Counted from the first letter of the stretch, positions 45,403 through 56,308 are shown. The stretch: 60,000 nt of DNA from Adiantum capillus-veneris (GCA_014529385.2 CM043945.1:152311741-152371740), one strand, 5' to 3'. Program-made: numbers and translations. Notes: generated from the letters alone by a model not told the origin.

Positions 45403-46728
45403 TAACACTAGGTTGGTAATGGGACACTTTTATGTCCTGTTAAGTGACCATTTTCCTTGAATTATGTCAAGAGTTTCAAAATGGATTTTGAGTTGCTATC
45501 TGTCTAGAAATTTGTCTTATGAGATGAAAAAAACTCGACATTTTTTTGGAATATCAATTCAATCTTTAACCTTGTTCTTGCACAACATTTCACAACCTAA
45601 ACTGTGTGAAAAAACGGGTCTTGTTTTTGGCTTTTTTCAACTTTTTGCAACTATACCACTCTAGAATTCATGTTTGTGAGGTCTATAATGCTAGAGAACT
45701 ATCTTTAGTAGTCCTCAACATGTCCTGAAGCTTCTAGGGAGAAATAAATGTTAAAGTTGTAAGTTATGATCAAATTACAAAAATTGTCAAATCCTGTTTT
45801 TTAGCCAATTTTAGCTCTTCTATGATTTTTTTGGTGGCTTTCATGATAACCAAATGCAGTTTTGATTTTCAATGTCGGATATTGTAACATAAAGCTAATA
45901 TTTCTTGAGTTTTGGGGCACCTAATACCCTATTTTGCATAGTAGACAACGATGGTTGATTTTTTCAATTATAGAAGAAAACAAAACATTCTAGTATATCA
46001 AGTATAGCTTTTTCAATATTGTTAGTTTCTTGTGACAACTACATGCATTTTGTAGGTAGTAACCATATCTAGTCATAAGGATCAAATTTGGCTAGATATT
46101 GAATAGTTTCTATGGGATTCTACAACTCATAATGTTGAACCCAGTTTTTTCATGTTTGTTGTATTTAGCACTTCATCTTTGTCCCTAAGATTCCCCTTGG
46201 TAAGAGATGTATTATTCTTTTGACATGCTCCATGGCTCCTTATGAACCTAAAGGACAATAGGGAACTAAGAAAACATGCATATATTATTTGTATTGAGAG
46301 TGGCTATAGAAACTTTGATGATAGGTTTGCAGAATGTAAAAATTCAACTTTTTTGTACCTATTTCTTTTGGCAAAACAAAAAATAGTGAGTGAGAAGCAA
46401 TCATATGTTTTGATCACCAAACCATTGAAGTTAACTAGGGAATTTATCTCAAGTCCTACAAAAATCCCTAATCTTATTTTTATGCAACAAAGCGTAAGAA
46501 ATGACTGTTTTGATGAAAACGTACGGGTCCATCAACTTTGGAGGCTTGGTGTGACCAAAAGATGAGAAATTTTACAAGTTTCTTATTTATTCCATGTGTA
46601 GTAGCCCTTGAACTATAACCTCATGAAAGGATTTTACAAAATGAGTGGATCTACTATGGTTTTGGAGGTTTTTTTAAAAACCCTGAAAGGACACTTTTAT
46701 GTCCTGTTAGGTTACCAACCTAGTGTTA
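45403..46728. mobile_element. 1.3-kb TIR element nested in the intron
   Basis: A 17-bp sequence, TAACACTAGGTTGGTAA (45403-45419), returns inverted at 46712-46728. Just inside each arm lies GGACACTTTTATGTCCTG in direct orientation (45422 and 46689), itself a near-palindrome. A TA duplication is possible. The interior is AT-rich, with one 107-codon ORF (46242-46565, +) of no recognised family, which may be chance. The element is free of the surrounding palindromic words, which supports insertion. Confidence 0.65.
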
Positions 46729-47483
46729 GAGTGGTCCAGTATCACTTTTAAGAGATGGTGCACCATATTATCATAAATATGTAGTGATGCAACCATGGTT
46801 TCTGCCCAACTTTAAAGGGTGCTGCAGGTGTACCACTTCAACATAGCCTATCAGTGGTGTTGTACCCATAAAACGTGGGGTTCACCCACTTGATATTTAC
46901 TAGTGGTGTGCACACTACTTTTTCCTACTAAAGAAACACTTTAATTGAATCCATGGGGGAAATACCAGCATCTAACCTGCTGAACATTTTGCTTCTTAGG
47001 TGTACCCTTGGGGGACTCAGAAGTTCTTTTTGTAGCATGCGTGTGCAAAAAATTCAGAAATTTTACAAGACATAAAACCAATTTTAGAAATGAATGCATG
47101 ATGCATCTAATCTATTTTGATAGGCGACTCCTACGTAGAGCTCTTTCCCTTCCTAGGTGTACCCTTGTTAGAGTCTGAAGGTCCTTTTGTATCCTGGTTC
47201 TTCATCCTGAAAAAATCACAAATGCCACATAGATACAACATCAATAGTTAAATGCATTCATGCTTGAACCTGCATGATGCATTCGTATAAGCATGCACAC
47301 ACAGTTGATAAAATCTGCATTCATGCTTCAAGCTGCATGATGCTTCAAATTGGATGATGCATTATTATAAAGCATTCACAAGGGTGATCAATTAGATGTG
47401 CACAATGCATATACATTCCAGATATAAGTTCTAAACTCACACATGCATCATTAATAGTTACAATCCACGATATCTTGCCACAC

Positions 47484-47611
47484 TTTTTATTTATTTTTAT
47501 TTTTTTGCAATACCCTCCCCAACAGAGGGCAGACCATATCGCCAAGGGTTGAACCTGGGTCCTTACGCACCCACCCATTCACTTTAACCACTAGGCCAAG
47601 GCCCCTTTGGT
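47484..47611 (-). mobile_element. tRNA-derived SINE (128 bp)
   Basis: On the minus strand a box A-like TGGCCTAGTGGTTA and a box B-like GGTTCAACCC are spaced as in a tRNA promoter. About 50 bases of unrelated body and an A-rich tail (AAAAAAATAAAAATAAATA) follow. Perfect 13-bp target duplications TATCTTGCCACAC flank it (47471-47483 and 47612-47624). It lies in the 5' UTR intron of the RING-like gene. Confidence 0.9.
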
Positions 47612-47777
47612 TATCTTGCCACACATTCAGAGACAAGCATACAACGCTTCTACATCTGCATGAAGCATGTAAAACATGGATCAATGCTAACTGGAAATGC
47701 TACCTAGGAAAACCATCCACATTCAAATTCAACCAACATTCGAGATAGAATGCTTCAAGCTACATGATTCCACATAC

Positions 47778-48060
47778 ATGTTGCTGCTGCCTGCAGGGGA
47801 TTTTTACTGAAGTTGATGACCAGCCCAGCAAAAAGTACTCCTCTTGAATTTTCTTGTTGTTGTTGTGATGTTGCTGCTTGTTGCTTCGGCTAGCAAAGAA
47901 ACGCAAAGGAGGGAGGAAAGAGGGAATCAGAAACCTGGATGGCGCGGGCGAGACAGAGAGAGGGGGGAGGAACGAGCGAGACAGAGAGGGAGGGACGAGA
48001 CTCGAGAGAATATTTGCATTAAGTGTTTGAAAGTACCTTGACGTGATCATTAACCACTAA
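47778..48060 (-). promoter_or_regulatory. Promoter and 5' UTR exon of the RING-like gene
   Basis: A pyrimidine-rich minus-strand stretch ends at a donor GTATGT (47777-47772). The next acceptor, TTTTTTCAG, precedes the exon at 47206. This mirrors the CT-rich leader and leader intron of the transposase gene at the other end of the element. Confidence 0.45.
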
Positions 48061-48171
48061 GCGCTTTCACTTAGTACACATCAAATTTTAACCCTTTTTT
48101 TCCATAAATTTTGAATTTAATCCCACTGTTTCAAACGCCTAAACCACCCATTTTCTCAACTCCAAAAACCA

Positions 48172-51100
48172 TATACTATATAGTGGCAAAAGCGGTCCAC
48201 CTATACATGCTTTCACCCGCAAACACTTCAATGCAAGCCAACAAGGTTTTGCAGATTTTTTTGATCGTTACACATGTCAAGTCTGGAGAGCCAGGGAAGA
48301 TCTTAATGGTGCCCTTCAGGGTTCTTACCATATAAGAGACTCTTATTCTCTCTCCTTCCTTGGGTGGTGGCATAGAAGGATAGTTAAGCCAGTTTGGATG
48401 TTTGTTTATGATTCTGTAATGATTTGTCCAAGTGCAGACATGAGGGACATGACAGAATAAGAGGTCATCTCGAATGATTTTTTGGGGCCTCCACCAATTA
48501 TTTCAAAAATCATAGATACTTTATGAGACATGCTTTCTTCTATCTTGGTTGAGAGTCCACTATTTTAACTGCAGCCTTTGTATTCTTGACATCTCCTTTA
48601 TAGATTGTCTCTGTAGCTTCTACTTTGACTCTCTTCTTTATTATTATCACCTCATACTTTAGGAGAGGATATGGGAGTATGGGTTGCATCCATTCCTCCC
48701 TAAGCACATTTGCGGCCAGTCCTTGGACTCCTACAGAATGTATCATTCCTGATTCCCATTCGAAGGCTATCTTGTGGTCTTCTACTGCAGTCTTTTCTAT
48801 CAAAAGATGGAGGCGTGTCTCCTCCTCTGCGGTCCGTGAATGTGTTTCTTCTACCACTATCTCCACTTGTTCTTCCTAGTGCTGCATATCTTCGGCACCC
48901 TTAGGAATTTCCATGGGTTCATCTCTTGCGTTTGTCTCCATTTCACTAGGACCTGGTTCTGATTCCTATGTTCTTGAGTCTGCTATCTCCTTTTGTAAGT
49001 CTGTGATCTATTGTTTCACCAGTGTATCTTGTGTTGAGATGTCGAGCTCTACACCTTGAGCTGGCATCCACTACGGGTCTTGGCCGCTTACGGCATTTAC
49101 TCACTGGCGCGTTAGGTGACCGACACAGAGGATCTCTGCCAGTGATTCTACATTTGGACTACACTTATAGTGCCAGCCTAGTATGCTTCTAGCGAGTTCA
49201 CACTTAGTGACCGCATGTACATATGTGCTACTTTTCAGCTTTAGCACTTAGTCATTTTGTACTCTCTTTTCTGTGAAGAAGAAGAAGAAGCTTTCCATCT
49301 CTGTGTGCTTTGTGCTTGCCTTGTGTAGCTCTCTTGCATCCTCATTCTTTACATCTTGTTGAGTAGCTTCCTATGCCATGTCAACCATCACCTCTTGCAG
49401 TGTTGCCAGATTCTTTTTTATTTCTTCATGTTCTTTTTGGAGAGCTTGGTGTTCGGCTTTCATTCTTTCTTCGGCGGCTAGAGACCCTTCTGCCATATGC
49501 ATTTTCTATCTTTGCTCTCGCAACAACTCCTTCTGCAGGGCGGTGATTTGTGCTTCCAAGGGTTGTATAGCTTGAGTATCTACTCATGCACTTTCCTGCA
49601 CTACCCTTGGTGTAGCCTTTAGTATTTTGATTGTCAAATCCTAAAGCTCTAATTTTTCATTCAACTCCAGCACTTCATCTTTTGTTGCTTCTAGCTCATC
49701 TTCTACCTTCTCTTTTTCCTATTGGAGAGCCTCGACTGCTCTTGAAACCTCTGCCATCTCTAGTTTGAGAGTGTCGTGTTTGCTCTTAGCATCCCGTAGT
49801 GTTGTAGTGAGAGTTTTGAGTTCCTTTTTTGCTTCTTGAGCTTTGAGGTGGGTATCTTGTACTAAGCTCAAAAGATTACCATGTTCCATTTGCAGATTAT
49901 CATCCTTGGTATGCAGCATACGGTTCTCTTCAACAATGGTAAGAGACCGCATTGTCACTCTTTCCAATATCTGATAGGCAGCTCTTATGTCATCTTCATT
50001 TGCTGCTACTAGGTTTCTAGTTGTTGGCCTATTGATAGGGCCAGCAAATGGAACCTGATATCTCGTATTGATTATTACTTTTGCTGGTGGTACTCTCCAC
50101 GGGTTGATTAATGGTTTGCATATAGGAAACTGAGGGATGTGAACCAACCTTGGCACTCCAGCTTGTGGGGAGTATCTTGCTCGATCTATTCTTTGTGATT
50201 ATTGATCTACCTTTGGCTCTTCAGCTCTTCAGCTCTATCAGCTCTGTACTGGCCGGTAGAGAACTCTTGTCTTTCCATATTCTTCTTTTGCAGCCCATGG
50301 AGGATTAGGAGTTCCATAAACAACTATTGAAGCCTCTATCATTTTGTATCCGGCCGGAATGAGGTCTTCATATGTGTTTCTTTCATCTTTCTCCTTCTCC
50401 CCAAGTGTAGGTGTGGCCTCTTCTGTTGCTGTTGGTGATGATTGTGGTTTGGGTGTAGAGGGTTTTGGACTTGGAGGAGGGGTGGGAGAGCTTGCTGGTG
50501 AAGGTGGTGTTTCAACTTTTGTCCTCTCGCCCTCTTGATCCTTCTTCACTAGAGGTTCTGGCATTTCCTTCAACTTCTTCTTGATGTCTTGAACTTCCTC
50601 CATAGTGAAAGGCTCTAAGTTTTGTTGTTCAAACATCCTTTTTGTCTCCTCATACGCCCGAATGTAGTGATCAAACTGGCTCCTCTAGAGGTCTAGAGGA
50701 GCTTCCTCCAACTTTTGTAGGATCTGGCACTCTTACTCTTCCAAATCCCCTTTGAGAGCTCTTTCTGCTCTTAACTGCTTAATCGACCTCTCAATTTGAG
50801 TGGCTTTTGGGCTGTGTATTTCCTTGGGTCTTGTTTCTTTGGCCATTTCTAGTTTTCCTTTCTTCTTTGGTGGTTTGACAGGATCTGCTTTAGGTATTGT
50901 TTCCAACCTTCTTCTTAGCCTTGTGGTGACTGATGGAGCCACTACACTTACTGGTTTGTCTTCTGTATCTGGCTTTAGACTGAACCACTTTTTGTATGTT
51001 GGTGGCACTGGCCATTGTCCTCTAGTTTCAATTGCTTCATACACAATCTTTGTCAAGTTTTACCCTCATCCAATGTACTTAGGCTTTTCCATGGACATGC

Positions 51101-51439
51101 CAACCACTTGCTCATGCAGATATTGGGTGTAGGTCACTTCTTTGGGTATGCTTCTTTTCAATGCCCAAGCTATATTTGTTACCACTGCATGGGGAGGAGT
51201 GGTGTATTTTTGGGGCCTCTTGCTACAAACATGGAAGTATTGGTTATAGAGCTTGAATATCTTTGCAGATCTCTGGTCCACCAGGTCTTCAAATGCTTGA
51301 GTGTCTCCTCTGGTAGTGTGTAGGGATCACTAGCTGCAATAATGCCCTTTATAGACAGTTTTTTCTTCTTTGATGATGATTTAATGGTTTCCATACATCC
51401 TGCAGACACTTTGAGTGCAAAAGCTAGATAATCCTGCAT
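48172..51439 (-). pseudogene. Decayed coiled-coil ORF of E4
   Basis: Coding-like minus-strand segments in series: YLAFALKVSAGC (51439), a Trp-containing core (VTNIAWALKRSIPKEV, GQWPVPPTYKKWFSLKP), a Lys-rich tract, a Pro/Ser-rich tract (about 50530-50430), IPAGYKMIEASIVVYG, a strong coiled coil (50156-49719; TIVEENRMLHTKDDN) and more fragments to 48176 (RIRVSYMVRTLKGTIKIF). Many stops and shifts separate them. The architecture resembles the extra 3' ORF of G2. The next coding on this strand is at 23820, beyond the large DNA transposon. Confidence 0.45.
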
Positions 51440-51552
51440 TTTCTCAGTTTTTAGATGTCCAAATAACTTTTAAATTGAAAAACATGCTAATTAGGGCCTA
51501 AGTGTGTAGTGCACGTGGTTATGATTGCTTGTGGGTGCAGATTGATGATGTG

Positions 51553-54264
51553 AGACATTATACGTTTATTATGTCTAAGTGATCAAAACATAATGATATT
51601 TCACATGTGCATAGCTCTCATCATGTACATCATGAATATATGCCCTGATGTCAATCTGGATGTCATTTGGGAAGCTACGATCAGTAGAATTCCCTACAGG
51701 CTTGAAACTGGATTTTGGCTTAGTCTTAAGTATAGGAGGCTCAAATGGGATGAGATGAGGTAGATGCTCTCATAATCATGTTGTGGAGGCTTAGATGGGT
51801 TAAAGTTATTCTTCAGATTCATTTTCAATTCAGTGAGACATCATATGCCTATGATGTCTATTCTGTCAAAAATGGATCAGGCTTGAAGTGTAAGTGGTCA
51901 TTGGCATGGTATACCCTCCTGTGACATTCGAATTTGATTTTGGATTCTCCTCCTATGCTTGGAGCCAAATTTCAATTATGGAGCTTTGGATTCCAATATT
52001 GGGGTTAAGATGGGTAAAAAGCCACATAATTTGGTGGGACTTGAGCTTTGGGTTAATATTGTTGGGATAAAGGCCTTGGAAGTAGAAGTTTTGCCCAAAA
52101 CTGCCATTTGGCCATAGGGAGACATTATACGTGTATAAAGTCTTCATAGAGTTTTCGAGCTTAGACTTCCTCTGTAGCTTCCTTTGGTGATTGGGACTTC
52201 CTTCATCAACTCTAATTCTTATTTGGAGGTGGGTTAAATTAATGGGTGTTAAAACTGAGTCAACGTCAGTTATTAGAAGTTGTTAAAGATCGAAGACGTA
52301 CGAATGCACATCCAAAATCAATACAAAGAAGCAGTAAAGATTGGAGTTACACATTTTCCATGTTTTCCCAAAATGTTCACGTATGGTAAATTCCCAAATT
52401 ATTTCAAGCCATTGTAATATTTTAATGTGTTACAGACTTAATGGGAGTTCTAATATTTCAAGCCATTGTAATATTTTAATGTGTTACAGACTCAATGGGA
52501 GTTCTAAGCTGTAAAGAATAGGTCAATTACTGTGCACCTAGGTGCAAATTCAGTAAGTGGTGGATCCCTAAAGGCCTTGGGTGTCTGGACATTGCATATT
52601 TTTACCCTAGGTATATAAGGCAGTGTGTAAAAGAAATTAGGGTTCTCAAGATCATTTGTTGAGAGCACTCTTTGGTGAGAGCTCGAGGTGTGTGGCTATC
52701 GAGTCCTTGAGCTTCTCCTTGCTCATGAGACTTGATTAACACTAACCAATGATTCATTCTCTTTTCCTATGCCTCTCTCATGCTTCTTATGATGGCCTAT
52801 GATGCTTAGATTAGCTAGATCTTAACTAATTAGTGGTTAATCCCTCTCTAATCTTGTGTGATTGCCCTCTTTTTCTTGTGTGTGCATGTAGGTTTGATTG
52901 GAGTGTGGTGCTCGATAGATCTATGTGTGTGTGCTTGCGATTAGTGTGTTGCATGATAGGATTAGTGTTGTGTGCGTCTTGCAATCATAGTGTGTGTGAT
53001 TGGATTGATTAGAGGTGAAGAGAAGTGAATATGGAGATTGCCCTTCATTGCGGCTTAGCTCCTCCATAGGCCGAGAAGCTCACCTCATAGAGTTAACCAT
53101 TTGTGTTTCCACGATTAGCTCACTAACCATGTGAGTGTTTCCATGCCCTAGCCGGGTAGCTCATCCCTCCTTATTGACAATTTTGTTGGTCATTGGAGCT
53201 ATTGCAATGATGGAACCCCCAACAATGGGGCCTAGAATACTCCTTTGGAGGGATTTTTTGATTTTTTATCTCCCAGTGGTCATAATCTAGCCCAAACCTG
53301 CCCAGTTTGAAGGTATAAATTGTATACAACATGGTGCACAAGCTTGTGCTGAGAATTTCTTGGTTTGGCCTCTATATAATAATTTAGACATTATACGCGT
53401 AAAAAGTCTCCTGATGCAATACAGCTTGATTCCACAGGGATGTTGAGTATGGCTTGTGTAAGGTTTCCTTGACCTCTAATATGAATTTGAACTTGTAAAT
53501 TGTGTAAAAAGGCTTCAAGAGGTGTCATCACACATGATTTCGTTCTTTTGAGTGAATGAAGGTCCAAACACAATCATTTGTGATTGATATGTGCTGGGGG
53601 GGCTCATGATGATGTGTTCAAAGAAGTAGAGGCTTCAAAACCAAGATAGCCTGTCATGTAAGGGCTGGTAGACATTATACACGTATAATTTCTATTAAAG
53701 TATTCTTGGTCCATACTTGTTTTTGATATAGTTCATGATGTTTATAAGGCTTTGATAGGTGCACACATGAATTTGGACAGGTGCTTTTGAGCTCTAGGTC
53801 ATAAAAATAGGTTAGGCCACTTTGATCTTGAAAATGAGGTGACTAGTGACCAATACGTTTCCAGTTTTGTGCAAATTTGGTGTAGAGGCTTGGTGTGATA
53901 TGCTTTACAAGTCTGGATGATCAAAATGTTGGCAGCACTCCTCTATGGAAGAATTAGACTTTATACGCGTATAATGTCTAAGTCTACAAAATGCATTTTT
54001 GAGCATAGGCATGTGATATTTGGGCTAGGTTTATGCTGTGTATAAAGTTTCACATGATTTCGATCCAATTTGATAAGTCTAAAGCCAAAAATTGAAATTA
54101 GGCTGAGACTTTGCGTTTTATGGGTCTTGAGTACCCTAATTGGCTCCAAGTCTGATGAAATTTTGTGTGCTCCATGTTCAGGGTATGCAAATTGGTTTGG
54201 TGAAGTCATGTGAGCGCTTCTTGTACAAAATCTGTCTGTAAGACATCATACGCGTATGATATCT
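51553..54264. repeat. Seven-unit array: 24-bp palindrome every 283-286 bp
   Basis: The half-site AGACATTATACG followed by its own reverse complement recurs at 51553, 51836, 52120, 53386, 53670, 53956 and 54241. Spacings are 283, 284, 283 (after removing the 978-bp solo LTR plus 5-bp duplication), 284, 286 and 285. Sequence between the palindromes is strongly diverged, with only traces such as CACATGATTTCG shared, while the palindrome stays close to consensus. The centre is ACGCGT in three units; ACGTGT and ACACGT in two others are single CpG-decay steps. The array lies just upstream of the E4 ORF. Confidence 0.92.
52247..53224 (+). mobile_element. Solo LTR, 978 bp
   Basis: It runs TGTTAAAACTG to CCCCCAACA, with perfect ATGGG target duplications (52242-52246 and 53225-53229) and a TATATAAG box near 52612. 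There is no internal region. Removing it restores the 283-bp spacing of the palindrome array, independent proof of its ends. Confidence 0.92.
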
Positions 54265-54600
54265 TCAGTGATAAAAACTGGTTTTGATGCCTTGAGGTGT
54301 TTTATGATGTGCCCTAAGCCCTGCTAGCTAATTTTCACTTTGAAAAGTCAGTTGTTCAGCTTAGAAAACTCCATGTTTGGCATTTCAGTCTCCAAAAGAG
54401 ATTTCTTCATTTGAGGACGTGTTTTCGCAAGATTCTTCTTGATCTTCATTTCCCCTATATGAGGATGTTGCGGGGCACCCTTCCATGGCCTTGATGTATC
54501 AATGGACTCATAGATCCCCTTTTTGGTGATTTGTCGCTCAAATAGTGTCTTTTGCTAAGGAGACTGTCAGTGACAATTGTTCTTGATGTTTGACCTTACA
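54265..54600. other. Last array unit and junction to G5, no gene
   Basis: The final unit extends to about 54525. The G5 LTR begins between about 54560 and 54600; TGTCAGTGAC (about 54566) and TGTTGGGT (54601) are both possible LTR ends. Confidence 0.4.
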
Positions 54601-56033
54601 TGTTGGGTTTTGATGATATGTCAACAACGCCTGTGAAGTTTGGTGGCAAACTGACACCTAGCTCGACCGTGAGGCCCAAATGATGCTTTGCGGTCCACAA
54701 GCCCTACCCAATGTTTTGGCCCACTTTTTGATGATCAATTTGGGAGGAGGCTCACTTGGCTTACAAACATGCTTGAGACATAACTTCTCATGAAGTTTCA
54801 CCTTGTTTCGGCGATTCCTTCATGATCCGTTTCTTTCGTGCCCGAAGAGGTTAGGGTTTTTTTGGTTGACCTAAACCCACATCGGTGGTCATAGAGGTGT
54901 TCTTTTAGGTTAAGGTCAACCCCTTGTCAAGTCTTGTAGCTACCAGTTGGGTGGTTGATGTGTTACGGACCCTTTTTAGTTTCTTCTCCCCGCAAAGCCT
55001 TATTGTCGTTTTTCAAAGTTTTTCGCGACAAAGAGAGTGTAGAACAAGAAAAGCTCATGGTAACGAGTCTACCTCTTATATCTGGCATCGATCGGTGTGT
55101 CATGTGCATTGTATGGAGTCACAGAAGATCCAATCGCTCTAGGTCTCTCAAGCTCTCTCTCACTTGTTAATAGTGAAAATGAGCTATTAAGTGGGCCTTA
55201 GAAAACTTATATAGGGTCTCTCAAGACCATTATTTACCAAATGTGACATGTGCTCCTAACTTGTTGTGAAATGTACTTTAGGCTCATAAATTTCTTCATT
55301 TTTCTCTGTTTTCAAAGAAATTGTCATTTAGACCATAAACCGGCCAATTTGGCTTTTTGCAACTTTTCACATGTTTACACCCCGTCTTCACCATAAGCTG
55401 TCAATCACTGATTGATCACTCCTATATTTTTTTTTTGTCCCCATGTCGTCATTTCACCTGCGTTTTCTATTTTTCTTTGTTTTTTTGCTAAAAAAGAATA
55501 TAAAATAAAGAAAAATATATAACTTGACCCGAAAATCATCGAGAAATCAAGATAATTAGATAATAGCATAGCAAATCACTATATACATCTATCCGTAGTA
55601 TTTTTGGCCAGATTGCTTCGTTTTCTCTCTTTTTTTGCATGAAAACTATGATTTTTACATATATACATACACCTAAAGGCTCATCTTGGTGTTTGTCCTC
55701 TATCATCTATTATCACATAATACTTAAGGGAAAATCTACTCAAGTTTACCGAAATACTCGCAATCAAACACAAAAACCCATGAGATTCATGGAAAGAAGT
55801 GCCCCTTTTTTACACTTGTAACGTGTGAGTTACGCATTGAAATGACAATGTACTAGCAATCAAAGGCAAAAACCCATGTCATTCATGGAAAGCACTGCCC
55901 ATTTTTTACACTTGTAGCGTGTCAGTTCCGCATTACCAATGTACTTGCAATCAAACACAAAAACCCGTGTAATTCATGGAAAGTAGTGCCCCTTTTTACA
56001 CTTGTAGCTGTTAGTTCGGCATTGAAGTACCAA
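54600..56033 (-). repeat. 3' LTR of element G5
   Basis: A strong polypurine tract (AGGAAGGGGGGAGGCA on the minus strand, about 56035-56052) ends beside TGGTACTTC, the likely LTR start at 56033. A TATATAAG box lies near 55206 on the minus strand, followed by CT-rich leader. The left border is uncertain. The U3 contains a three-copy repeat (separate entry). Confidence 0.6.
55740..56030 (-). repeat. Three tandem repeats (91-96 bp) in the U3 of the G5 LTR
   Basis: GCAATCAAA...AAAAACCC..G..ATTCATGGAAAG recurs from 55760, 55856 and 55947. Each copy ends in TTTTTACACTTGTA. Such U3 repeats often act as enhancers. Confidence 0.85.
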
Positions 56034-56308
56034 TGCCTCCCCCCTTCCTAGTCAAAGTCCTCCTAGATGATAGTGTTGTGCCCTCGGGCATGTGTTGTTT
56101 ATGGGAGTTAAGAAAGTGCTAATGTTGGCCATGTAATGCGGCCTTATATGCATACTCAAGAAATGCATGAAAAAACTAATGTTGTGCAAGAGGAAGGTAT
56201 AAGCCGGTTGCCATTGGAATTCGATGTTGAAGCTTCATAAGGGGATATGTTCTTGGTGAGGTTGTCGAAACAATAAATGCTCTAGAATTCTTGCTCTTTC
56301 TTTGATAG

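Larger units (their letters stand above)
41311..47206 (-). pseudogene. Spliced gene for a coiled-coil, RING-like zinc-finger protein
   Basis: Exons 47206-47135 (ATG at 47205), 47025-46977, 42895-41907 and 41680-41311 join with GT-AG borders and consistent phase. Order: a basic N-terminus with two KGTP(R/K)K repeats; GGGEYHKWFYP; a region with DDFSDEEWLRVCLYKP and LKGPRPEMYEECLLLYHKVY; a coiled coil (NATEKLKEKQQCLEAIKIA, IIERLNKDMEEL); and at the end CVACG, RCQHPYHPLS, GRCLFYGC. The last three fit a RING-like or SP-RING-like metal site, so ubiquitin- or SUMO-ligase activity is conceivable but unproven. Breaks: a frame shift near 42855, TAA at 42363 and TAG at 41982, the stops each one change from a Gln codon. 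No named family is recognised. Confidence 0.65.
23821..48171. mobile_element. Candidate large multi-gene DNA transposon (about 24 kb with later insertions)
   Basis: Outermost candidate inverted ends are 23821-23864 and 48127-48171. The left reads TGCTTTTTTG...AAAAGTGGGTG. The right, on the minus strand, reads TGGTTTTTGG...AAAATGGGTGG. I count roughly 31 matches over 46 aligned columns, with gaps. Genes point inward from both ends: a transposase-like gene (+) on the left; three genes (-) on the right. All spacers and introns share one palindromic repeat family, CCACTTTTTAGTGG. Both sides beyond the ends are minus-strand E4 coding-like sequence. No target duplication was found, so the borders are provisional. 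Without the LINE, TIR element, SINE and LTR-like inserts the unit would be roughly 13-15 kb. Confidence 0.45.

Noticed and set aside
46242-46565. Transposase gene of the 1.3-kb TIR element
   Set aside because: 107 codons without any recognisable transposase motif; too short, treated as a probable chance ORF.
47484-47611. A tRNA gene
   Set aside because: Only the internal promoter boxes fit. There is no acceptor stem or anticodon arm, and it has an A-rich tail and target duplications, so it is a SINE.
53391-54209. Small minus-strand ORFs in the palindrome array
   Set aside because: Different frames in each unit and no shared protein, so chance ORFs.
51553-54264. CRISPR array
   Set aside because: Regular palindromic repeats, but the spacing is 284 bp, the intervening DNA is diverged repeat sequence, and the context is plant retroelements.
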